From assembly GCA_003151475.1 (NCBI GenBank), contig PLXQ01000036.1, positions 65,257 through 129,256 on the forward strand: DNA of 64,000 nt, in the 5' to 3' direction. How positions within the stretch are numbered: position 1 is the first letter of the stretch; each line of letters starts with the position of its first letter. The stretch is from Acidimicrobiaceae bacterium. Lineage in GTDB: Bacteria; Actinomycetota; Acidimicrobiia; Acidimicrobiales; UBA8190. Positions 1 to 6,686 of the stretch are shown here, one piece after another. Under the pieces are notes generated by a model, which was not told the origin of the DNA, made no database searches, and saw nothing but the letters and a program-made list of their open reading frames with translations. Position numbers and translations under genes: made by a program.

Positions 1-32
1 TAGTTGTCGATGAGTAGGACCCGGGTACCCAT
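1..32 (-). CDS. Start of a glutamine amidotransferase, PabA/TrpG type (cut by window edge)
   Basis: Only the first ten codons and part of the eleventh are present, reading MGTRVLLIDN-Y from the ATG at 32 toward the left edge. The VLLIDNY start is typical of the class I glutamine amidotransferase subunit of anthranilate or aminodeoxychorismate synthase. This subunit supplies ammonia from glutamine for tryptophan or folate synthesis. The neighbour supports the call, because crgA sits beside trpG/pabA in mycobacteria. The two genes are divergent here and share a 144-base upstream region. The fragment is too short to separate PabA from TrpG. Confidence 0.6.
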   Translation of the reverse strand, partial: MGTRVLLIDN

Positions 33-176
33 GACCACCCGACTTTAGTGGACTCCCGTGGCCCCTCCGTTGGGGCCCCGCCGGCGGCCATCACCGATGA
101 AACCGGGGACCGCCCGCCCGCAGCGGGGTGCCCCAGCGCCCCACGAAGTCGGGGTCCCAGGGGCTATTCTCGTTCG

Positions 177-479
177 ATGGCGGCAGACAAGGGACCGGGC
201 GGGGCCACCCGAAAAGGTCGTTCGACGGGACGGGCGACGGCCAGAGCCATCGTCCACCCCACCTCGGCCAGCGGCCGCTACACGCCGCCGATCCCCAAGT
301 CGGTCAAGACCAGCCCCGCCTGGATGGGCCCGCTCATCCTCATCCTGCTCATCGGCGGCGCGCTCATGATCGTCCTCAACTACTTCAACGTCCTACCGGC
401 GGCACCCACCAACTGGTACCTCCTGGCCGGCATCGGCGTCATCGCCTCCGGCTTCATCACCGCCACGCAGTATCGCTAA
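177..479 (+). CDS. crgA: Cell division protein CrgA
   Basis: This 100-residue protein fits the CrgA family, a small actinobacterial membrane protein of the septum that interacts with FtsZ, FtsQ and penicillin-binding proteins. The first 35 residues are basic and polar (cytoplasmic). They are followed by the signature PKSVKTSPAW, a first membrane helix near residues 50-68 and a second near 80-97, with a short loop between. The start chosen is the ATG at 177, which gives the usual family length; the frame stays open further upstream but that part is not conserved-looking. The divergent PabA/TrpG start next door matches the mycobacterial arrangement. Confidence 0.85.
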   Translation: MAADKGPGGATRKGRSTGRATARAIVHPTSASGRYTPPIPKSVKTSPAWMGPLILILLIGGALMIVLNYFNVLPAAPTNWYLLAGIGVIASGFITATQYR

Positions 480-561
480 GCGCGTCGCCTGCGGCGCGCC
501 GACGCGCCGACGCGCCGGCCCCGGGTGAGGCCGGCCCGCCGCCAGCACGTCCGTTCGGAGT

Positions 562-1740
562 TCAGCCCAGCCGCTCGATGATGGTGGCGTTGGCCATGCC
601 GCCGCCCTCGCACATCGTCTCGAGGCCCCAGCGTCCGCCGGTCCGCTCGAGCTCGTTCAGAAGCGTCGCCATCAATTTGGCCCCCGATGCCCCGAGGGGG
701 TGGCCGATGGCGATGGCGCCACCGTTCACGTTCACCTTGTCGATGTCGGCGTGCAGTTCCTTCTCCCAGGCGAGCACCACCGAGGCGAAGGCCTCGTTGA
801 TCTCCACCAGGTCGATGTCCTCGATCGACATCTTCGTCTTCTCGAGGATGGACTTGGTGGCCGGGATCGGTCCGGTCAGCATGGTCACCGGGTCCACCCC
901 GGCGAGGGAGAAAGCGTGGAAACGGGCCCGGGGGGTGAGCCCCAGGGCGGCCGCTCTCTCCTCGGACATGATCAGCACGGCCGACGCCCCGTCGGTGATC
1001 TGCGACGAGTTCCCCGCCGTCACCTTCCCGTCGGGCTTGAAGGCGGGCTTCAGGTTGGCCAGCACCTCGGCCGTCGTGTCGGGCCGGATCCCCTCGTCCT
1101 GCGTCAGCATCTCGCCGGTGACGTTGCCCTCGTCGTCCTTCAGCTGCACGGCCACGATCTCGTTCTCGAACCGTCCCTCGGCCGCCGCCCGGGTGGCGAA
1201 GGCCTGGCTGCGCGCGGCGAAGGCGTCGAGCTCCTGGCGAGAGATCCCCCACTGGTCGGCGATCATCTCGGCCGAGATCCCCTGGGACACGAGCCCGCCG
1301 CGCTCGGCGTACCGGGCCATCATCTCGGGACCGAAGGGGTATCCGAGGTCCCGCACCACCGAGGAGCCCATGGGGCTGTGGGTCATGTGCTCGATCCCGG
1401 CGGCGATCACCACGTCGTAGGCCCCGGCCATCACGCCCTGGGCGGCGAAGTGCAGCGCCTGCTGGGAGGAACCGCACTGCCGGTCGATGGTGGTGGCGGG
1501 CACCGATTCGGGGAACCCGGCGGCCAGCGCGGCGTTGCGGCCGATGTTGATGGCCTGCTCGCCCACCTGCATCACGCAGCCCATGATCACGTCGTCGATC
1601 AGCTCGGGGTCGAGGTTGTTCCGGTTCACGAGCGCCTTCAGGGGCTCGGCGGCCAGGTCGACGGCGTGCCAGCCCCGCAGCTTCCCGTTCCGGCGTCCGC
1701 CAGCGGTCCGTACGGCGTCCACGATTACGGCGGTGGTCAT
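562..1740 (-). CDS. Thiolase (acetyl-CoA C-acyltransferase)
   Basis: The 392-residue protein is a full-length thiolase. The nucleophilic cysteine is at about residue 89 (TIDRQCGSSQQALH). The histidine motif GHPLGASGAKL and the second catalytic cysteine in CEGGGMANA lie near the C-terminus. It should cleave or condense 3-ketoacyl-CoA in lipid or steroid degradation. The start at 1740 is preceded by AAGGAG at good spacing; an in-frame ATG eight codons upstream lacks this. A perfect 14-base palindrome lies 48 bases upstream and may be a TetR-type operator. The PaaI thioesterase and luciferase-like gene diverge from the same region, suggesting an acyl-CoA-related locus. Substrate range cannot be told from sequence alone. 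Confidence 0.9.
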   Translation of the reverse strand: MTTAVIVDAVRTAGGRRNGKLRGWHAVDLAAEPLKALVNRNNLDPELIDDVIMGCVMQVGEQAINIGRNAALAAGFPESVPATTIDRQCGSSQQALHFAAQGVMAGAYDVVIAAGIEHMTHSPMGSSVVRDLGYPFGPEMMARYAERGGLVSQGISAEMIADQWGISRQELDAFAARSQAFATRAAAEGRFENEIVAVQLKDDEGNVTGEMLTQDEGIRPDTTAEVLANLKPAFKPDGKVTAGNSSQITDGASAVLIMSEERAAALGLTPRARFHAFSLAGVDPVTMLTGPIPATKSILEKTKMSIEDIDLVEINEAFASVVLAWEKELHADIDKVNVNGGAIAIGHPLGASGAKLMATLLNELERTGGRWGLETMCEGGGMANATIIERLG

Positions 1741-1787
1741 GAGGGGCTCCTTCCGTAGCTTCATTCAGAAGCGTACCGGGCTGAAAC

Positions 1788-1801
1788 TGACCGATCGGTC
1801 A
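1788..1801. promoter_or_regulatory. Perfect palindrome, candidate TetR-family operator
   Basis: TGACCGATCGGTCA is a perfect 14-base palindrome in the divergent region between the thiolase and the thioesterase. GACCG/CGGTC half-sites are common in operators of TetR-type regulators of fatty acid genes. No TetR gene lies beside it, so the regulator would be encoded elsewhere. Confidence 0.45.
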
Positions 1802-1829
1802 AGTGATGTGCCCTGAAGTCTGGCCGACC

Positions 1830-1872
1830 ACCGGGCGGCCGTCAATGGGCTACCGGGCGGCCGTCAATGGGC
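1830..1872. repeat. Tandem 22-base direct repeat, two copies
   Basis: The 21-base unit beginning ACCGGGCGGCCGTC occurs at 1830-1850 and again at 1852-1872, exactly, in the leader of the thioesterase gene. It looks like a recent short tandem duplication. The second copy ends eight bases before the proposed GTG start. Confidence 0.8.
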
Positions 1873-1879
1873 CACCTCT

Positions 1880-2341
1880 GTGCCTGCAACTACGGTGTCG
1901 CCGGTGGCTCGGGTGAAGGACATGGACCGCTGGCTCGGCAACGGGGGAATGGAGGTCATCGGCCTCGTGGGAGCCTCTTTCGAGGACTACGGCGTCGACG
2001 GCGAGGACCTGGGCTGGGTCACCGCCACCTGGGTCCCCACAGCGCTCGCCTGCAACCCCCACGGCACGGCCCAGGCGGGGATCCACTCCCTCATCCTGGA
2101 CGCAGCCATGAACTTCGCCATCAACGCTGCGCTCCCGGGAAAGGCCCGCACCCGGGGGACTCTCGAGATGAAGACCGAGACCATGCGCCCGGCGTCGCTC
2201 GGTGTCTCTTTCGCCGTCAGGGGCGAGGTCATCCGCATGGCCAAGCAGGTCGCCTACGGCGAGGCCACCGTCCGCGACGCCGAGGGCCAGCTCATCAGCC
2301 GGGCCACGGGCACCTTTCTTCTCCACCGGCCCGAGAGCTAG
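1880..2341 (+). CDS. PaaI-family hotdog thioesterase
   Basis: The 153-residue product is a single hotdog-fold domain of the PaaI type, which hydrolyses acyl-CoA thioesters. The central hotdog helix segment (GTAQAGIHSLILDAAM) aligns with the HGG-containing helix of the family, although the HGG is changed to GTAQAG. The C-terminal strands follow, ending in GEATVRDAEGQLISRATG. The start is uncertain: GTG 1880, GTG 1898 and ATG 1922 are all possible. It is followed after five bases by the luciferase-like gene, so the two are probably co-transcribed. The thiolase is divergent. Confidence 0.75.
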   Translation: MPATTVSPVARVKDMDRWLGNGGMEVIGLVGASFEDYGVDGEDLGWVTATWVPTALACNPHGTAQAGIHSLILDAAMNFAINAALPGKARTRGTLEMKTETMRPASLGVSFAVRGEVIRMAKQVAYGEATVRDAEGQLISRATGTFLLHRPES

Positions 2342-2346
2342 CCCCT

Positions 2347-3183
2347 GTGCGTTACGGCATCGCCCTCGGTCGGATGCACCCGACCATGTTCACCGAGGCC
2401 GCCGTGGCGGCCGACGAGCTCGGATTCGAGTCCCTCTGGTTCCCCGAACACCTGGTCCTGCCGGTCGAGATGACGGGATCGCCCTTCGCCGGCGCCGAGC
2501 ACCCCCCTGTCCCTCCGACGACACCGGTCTTCGACGTCTTCGCCTACCTCGGCTTCTTAGCCGGCCGCACCCGCCGCATCCGCCTGGGCACCCACGTCTA
2601 CAACCTGGGGCTCCGCCATCCCTTCGTCTCGGCCCGGGCCATCCAGACGGTGGACGTTGTCTCGGGGGGCCGCCTGGAGGTCGGCATCGGGGCCGGCTGG
2701 CTGGAAGCGGAGTGGACCTCTGCCGGCCTCGATTTCGCCAGCCGCGGCGCCCGGCTGGACGAGGCCCTCGACGTCTGCCGCCGCCTCTGGACCGAGCAGA
2801 CCATCGAGCATCACGGCCGTTTCTTCGACTTCGGTCCCGTCATGTTCGAACCGAAGCCTCTCCAGTCGCCGCACCCGCCGGTCATCATCGGCGGCGAGTC
2901 CCCGGCCGCGCTGCGCCGGGCGGCCCGCCATGACGGCTGGATCGGGCTCAGCCACACCCCCGCATCGGTCCGCCAGCCGATGGACACCCTGTCCGAGCTG
3001 CGCCAGGCCCAGGGCCGCGCCGATGCCCCGTTCTCCGTCACCGTGGGGGGTCCGGTCACCGAGGACGCCGACGTCGACGCCTTCACCGCCGCGGGTGTCG
3101 ACCGCCTCATCGTCAGCCCCTGGGCCCGGACCCGCGACGTCCTCGACCGCCTGACCGAGTTCGCCCGCCGCTTCATCGACTGA
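2347..3183 (+). CDS. Luciferase-like monooxygenase, F420-dependent type
   Basis: This 278-residue protein starts at GTG 2347, five bases after the thioesterase stop. It begins RYGIALGRM and carries luciferase-like signatures: GFESLWFPEH, LGTHVYNLGLRHP, GRLEVGIGAGW and the C-terminal PPVIIGGESPAAL. Such TIM-barrel enzymes use reduced F420 or flavin; the actinobacterial setting favours F420. They act on varied alcohols, ketones and lipids, so the substrate is unknown. The adjacent thioesterase and thiolase suggest a role in acyl or steroid metabolism. Length and motif order are normal. Confidence 0.85.
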   Translation: MRYGIALGRMHPTMFTEAAVAADELGFESLWFPEHLVLPVEMTGSPFAGAEHPPVPPTTPVFDVFAYLGFLAGRTRRIRLGTHVYNLGLRHPFVSARAIQTVDVVSGGRLEVGIGAGWLEAEWTSAGLDFASRGARLDEALDVCRRLWTEQTIEHHGRFFDFGPVMFEPKPLQSPHPPVIIGGESPAALRRAARHDGWIGLSHTPASVRQPMDTLSELRQAQGRADAPFSVTVGGPVTEDADVDAFTAAGVDRLIVSPWARTRDVLDRLTEFARRFID

Positions 3184-3217
3184 GCGCCGTGGGGCAGAAC
3201 CCGCCTACCCGCCCGGA

Positions 3218-3895
3218 TCAGGCGGAGCGGCGGGCCTCGACCAGAGAGCGCGTCCGGTGGTCGCGGGGGGACTCGAGGATGCTCGGGGCCGAGCCCATCT
3301 CGACCACCTCGCCGTCGTGCAGCACCAGGATCTCGTCGGCCACCGCCCGGGCCACCTCAGGATCGCGGGTGGCGACCACGATGGCCGTCTCGGTCTCGGT
3401 CCGCAGCCGGCGCAGCAGCTCCAGGATCCGATCCTGGACACCGCGCTCCACACCCACGAAGGGCTCATCGAGCAGCAGGGCGTCGGCCCCGTGGGCCAGA
3501 GCCTTGGCGATCTGGATCCGCTGCCGCATCCCGGCCACGGGGGCGGTGGGTCCGGAGCTGGCCTGCAGCAACACACCGGTCCTTGTCCCGGGCACCGTAC
3601 TGTCGCGCTCCCCGGCCGGGGCCGGCGGGTGGACGAGCTCGATGCTCCGGGCCCGCAGCTGCCGGCGCCGCTCGCTGCTGGCTCCCGTCACGTCGACGCC
3701 GCGCAGAACGATGGACCCCGACGACGGGGCGAAGTCGAGGCCGATACAGCGCAGGAGCTGGGACTTCCCGGCTCCCTGGCCACCGAGAATGCAGAGCACC
3801 CGACCGGCTTCGACGGCGAAACTGATGTCGCGGCAGGCGGTCGTGGTCTCACTGACCACGCACAAATCACGAACTTCGAGGATCGGCCTCGCCAC
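3218..3895 (-). CDS. Degenerate stand-alone ABC transporter ATPase
   Basis: The 225-residue protein has an ABC ATPase layout. Walker A is GGQGAGKS near residues 38-45, Walker B is ALLLDEPF near 140, and a D-loop-like segment follows. The usual LSGGQ signature is replaced by VAGMRQR and the switch histidine region reads VVATRD, with Arg where His is expected. The Q-loop is not evident. ATP may bind, but hydrolysis is likely impaired. No permease or binding protein is adjacent. It diverges from the EAL gene, with about 160 bases between starts. It may be a relic of an Opp/Dpp- or Pst-like importer or may have a regulatory role. Confidence 0.7.
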   Translation of the reverse strand: MARPILEVRDLCVVSETTTACRDISFAVEAGRVLCILGGQGAGKSQLLRCIGLDFAPSSGSIVLRGVDVTGASSERRRQLRARSIELVHPPAPAGERDSTVPGTRTGVLLQASSGPTAPVAGMRQRIQIAKALAHGADALLLDEPFVGVERGVQDRILELLRRLRTETETAIVVATRDPEVARAVADEILVLHDGEVVEMGSAPSILESPRDHRTRSLVEARRSA

Positions 3896-4059
3896 GGTAT
3901 TGCTCCTGTCATCTTCTCCGCCCCTGGGCTCCGGGGCCGGAGGTCTCGCCCTTCCAAGGTACAGGGCGGTTGTTAACCCCCCGCGACGGCTCCGTGACCA
4001 CCGGGCGAATTGAGCCCTCTCGGCTCAAGGCCGCTCTCGGAGGAGTCGATAGTGCATCT

Positions 4060-5103
4060 ATGACAGTTTCAGCCCATGAATCCAGTGCGATTCCCTGGCC
4101 TGACCTGGGCATAGACGGCGAGCCCGAACTGCTCTTCCAGCCCGCCGTCGACCTGGCCACGGGCCGCCTCCTCGGTTTCGAGGCCCTTCTGCGGTGGAAC
4201 GACCCGGTCCAGGGACGCATCTCCCCCAAAGAGCTCATCCCCTGGGCCGAGGCCAACGGCCACATGACCGCGCTCAACGGCTGGGTTCTCCACGAGGCCT
4301 GTGCCCGGGCCGTCGCCTGGCGCTCGGACATCCAGCTGGCCGTCAACTGCTCCGTCTTCCAGCTCCGCCGCAACGAGGCGGCCGAGGCGGCCGCCTTCGC
4401 CCTCGAGGAGTCGGGACTCCACCCGGACCGCCTCACCGTCGAAGTCACCGAGACCACCCTGGCCGACCACGGGGCCGCCGCCGACCTCCAGGCCATCTCC
4501 CGGCTCGGCATCCAGCTCACCGTGGACGACATGGGCTCGGACTGGTCCTCGCTCGAGAACCTCCAGCACTTCGCCGTCAACACCATGAAGATCGACGGAT
4601 CCCTCATCGACGGCATCGACCACCCCGGTGGCGTCAACCGCGCCATCGTCGAGACGATCGTGAAGGTCAGCCACTCCCTCGACCTCTGCACCGTGGCCGA
4701 AGCCGTCGAGACGGCGGCCCAGGTGGCCATCCTCCGTGAGGTCGGCGCCGACGTGGGCCAGGGCTACTTCTTCGCCCCGCCCCTTTCGGCCGACGAAGCC
4801 CTCGCTCTCACCTCCATGGACGAGCTTCCCATCTTCCCCCTCTCGGGTCCCCCGGCCAACGAGCGCAGTGCGGCCGAGCTGTCGACCGCGGAGGCGTCGG
4901 CGGCCGAGCCGTCAACGTCCGGGTCCGCTGGGTCCGAGTCGGCTGGGTCCGAGTCGTCAGCGTCCGGATCGTCGTCAGCCGACACAGAGAGCGCGACAGA
5001 AAGTGCGGCCCTGGCCGGCGCCGCAGACGGTGCGGCGGCCAAATCCGACGGCGACCACCCGGCCGATCAGCGCGACATGGCGACGTCTCGCAGTCGCTGG
5101 TAA
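4060..5103 (+). CDS. EAL-domain c-di-GMP phosphodiesterase
   Basis: The 347-residue protein is one EAL domain (about residues 25-265) with a Ser/Ala/Glu-rich tail. Catalytic-site motifs are present: FEALLRW, the Asn of VNCSVFQ, the Glu of EVTETT, the DD pair in DDMGSDWSS, the Lys of MKIDGS, the Glu of AEAVET and the Gln of GQGYFF. It should hydrolyse cyclic di-GMP. Loop 6 reads DDMGSDW where active enzymes have DDFGTG, so activity may be altered. There is no sensory or GGDEF domain. The tail (about residues 268-345) is low complexity with GSESAGSE-type repeats. ATG 4060 is the best start; a GGAGGAG lies rather far upstream. Confidence 0.85.
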   Translation: MTVSAHESSAIPWPDLGIDGEPELLFQPAVDLATGRLLGFEALLRWNDPVQGRISPKELIPWAEANGHMTALNGWVLHEACARAVAWRSDIQLAVNCSVFQLRRNEAAEAAAFALEESGLHPDRLTVEVTETTLADHGAAADLQAISRLGIQLTVDDMGSDWSSLENLQHFAVNTMKIDGSLIDGIDHPGGVNRAIVETIVKVSHSLDLCTVAEAVETAAQVAILREVGADVGQGYFFAPPLSADEALALTSMDELPIFPLSGPPANERSAAELSTAEASAAEPSTSGSAGSESAGSESSASGSSSADTESATESAALAGAADGAAAKSDGDHPADQRDMATSRSRW

Positions 5104-5131
5104 CTGCTTCACGCCGGAGTTTGTCCGAGGA

Positions 5132-6568
5132 TTATCCCGACCGCTCGGCCACCAGGCGACCGAGCGTCTCGATCTGTCTCTCGGTCTTCTCGCTCCACGG
5201 GAATCCCGTGTTGAGCCGGACGAAGTTCCGGTAACCGCCTGACGGCGAGAACATCGGCCCCGGTGCGATCCTGATCCCGTTCGTATGGGCGGCGCCGTAG
5301 AGATCCATGGCATCGACCGCGGGGGGAAGCTGCACCCACAGAACATGACCGCCCTGCGGCCTCGTCAACCGCGTCGCGTCGGGAAAGAAGCGCTCGACGG
5401 CGTCGATGGTCGACGCCATCTGGTCCCGGTACATCCGACGGACTCGACGGATGTGCCTGTCGCAGCCACCGCTGTCGAGGAAGGCGGCCAGTGCCAGTTG
5501 CGGGGCCACGGCGGTGGCCTGGTTCACCACCAGCTTCAGCAGCTCGACCTCGTTCTGATAGCGGCCCGGGATGGACCACCCCACCCGGAGCCCGGGGGAA
5601 ACGGTCTTGCTATACGACGAGCAATAGAGCACCAGGCCCCGCGTGTCGAAGGCCTTGATGGCCGAGGGCCGGGGCCCCTCGAAGACGAGCTCGCCGTAGA
5701 CGTCGTCTTCGACCAGCGGCACGTCGTGTCGGTCGAGAATGCCAACGAGCCGGCGCTTGGCCGCGTCGGTCATGCACGAACCGGTCGGGTTGGAGAAGTT
5801 CGACACCAGAGCCACGGCGGCCACGGGTTGGCTCTCGAGAGCCCGGGACAGGTCGTCGAGGTTCATCCCGTGCCGCGGGTGACTCGCTATCTCGAACGCC
5901 CGCAGACCGAGAGACCCGAGCACCTCCAGCAGTGCGTAATAGGCGGGCGACTCGATGGCCACGGTGTCACCCGCTTTGGTCACGGCTCTGATCGACAGGT
6001 AGACCGCTTCCTTCGCTCCACTCGTGATCACCACATCGTCGGCCGACACCGAGTAGCCGGCGTCGCCCCCGCGCTGGGCGATCGACCGTCTGAGCACCGC
6101 GCTCCCGGGCGGCGCGTCGTAGGAATGACACGCGGCGGGCTGGTGGCGCAACACGTGGCTCATCAACCGGTTCAGCGCGGTGACGGCCATCAGCTCCGGA
6201 CCCTGCACGGCGGCGCCCAACGTCGGTTCCTGGGGGTTCCCGATGCCCAGGTTCAACCGCAGGGCCAGAGAAGCATCGACGTGCTTGGCCTCGCTCGACG
6301 ACGCCGACTCCTCCGGCTCGGACCGCGGACGCGGCCGCGGCGCCCTGACGTAGTGGCCGGACTGGGCCCGGGCCTGGACGAGGCCACGGTCCTCCAGCAC
6401 CCGGCAGGCTTCGAGCACGGTGGACAAGCTGACCCCGAACTGCTCCCGCAGCTTCCGCACCGAAGGGATCCGGTCGCCGGCCCGGTAGGTCCCGGCCTCG
6501 ATCTGGCCGGCCAGGGCGTCGGCCAGCTGCAGGTACAGGCTCTGCCCGGCCTCGGGATCAAGCTCCAC
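5132..6568 (-). CDS. MocR-type GntR/aminotransferase regulator
   Basis: The product, about 478 residues from GTG 6568, has an N-terminal GntR winged helix (about residues 10-75, with RIPSVRKLREQFGVS) and a C-terminal fold-type I aminotransferase domain. The PLP lysine lies in YSSSYSK-like sequence (SSYSKTVSPGLRVGW), and NFSNPTG carries the PLP-contact motif. MocR proteins are transcription factors that sense PLP or an amino-acid adduct. It diverges from metE, and two near-identical direct repeats lie between the genes, as expected for a MocR site. Regulation of metE, and of itself, is therefore likely. In-frame ATG codons further upstream would run through that operator, so GTG 6568 is preferred. 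Confidence 0.85.
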   Translation of the reverse strand: MELDPEAGQSLYLQLADALAGQIEAGTYRAGDRIPSVRKLREQFGVSLSTVLEACRVLEDRGLVQARAQSGHYVRAPRPRPRSEPEESASSSEAKHVDASLALRLNLGIGNPQEPTLGAAVQGPELMAVTALNRLMSHVLRHQPAACHSYDAPPGSAVLRRSIAQRGGDAGYSVSADDVVITSGAKEAVYLSIRAVTKAGDTVAIESPAYYALLEVLGSLGLRAFEIASHPRHGMNLDDLSRALESQPVAAVALVSNFSNPTGSCMTDAAKRRLVGILDRHDVPLVEDDVYGELVFEGPRPSAIKAFDTRGLVLYCSSYSKTVSPGLRVGWSIPGRYQNEVELLKLVVNQATAVAPQLALAAFLDSGGCDRHIRRVRRMYRDQMASTIDAVERFFPDATRLTRPQGGHVLWVQLPPAVDAMDLYGAAHTNGIRIAPGPMFSPSGGYRNFVRLNTGFPWSEKTERQIETLGRLVAERSG

Positions 6569-6572
6569 GGCG

Positions 6573-6628
6573 GAACTGTATACCGGAACAGTTTGTCGAT
6601 TGAGATGTAGCTTGGCGAACTGTACCGG
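6573..6628. promoter_or_regulatory. Direct-repeat operator between mocR-like gene and metE
   Basis: GAACTGTATACCGG at 6573-6586 and GAACTGTACCGG at 6617-6628 form direct repeats with start points 44 bases apart, close to four helical turns. The left copy also sits in an imperfect inverted repeat (CTGT-N8-ACAG, 6576-6591). MocR factors typically bind paired direct repeats. The site abuts the regulator start codon and lies about 60 bases before metE. Confidence 0.65.
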
Positions 6629-6686
6629 TCGAAATATCAGAGAGCTGTCCCTTCTCGCGGGACCGGGCTTTTCGTACGGTGGAGCG

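Noticed and set aside
128..1420. A 430-codon plus-strand frame overlapping crgA and the thiolase
   Set aside because: It is antisense to the clear thiolase gene and has the Arg/Pro/Ser-rich composition of a shadow frame in GC-rich DNA.
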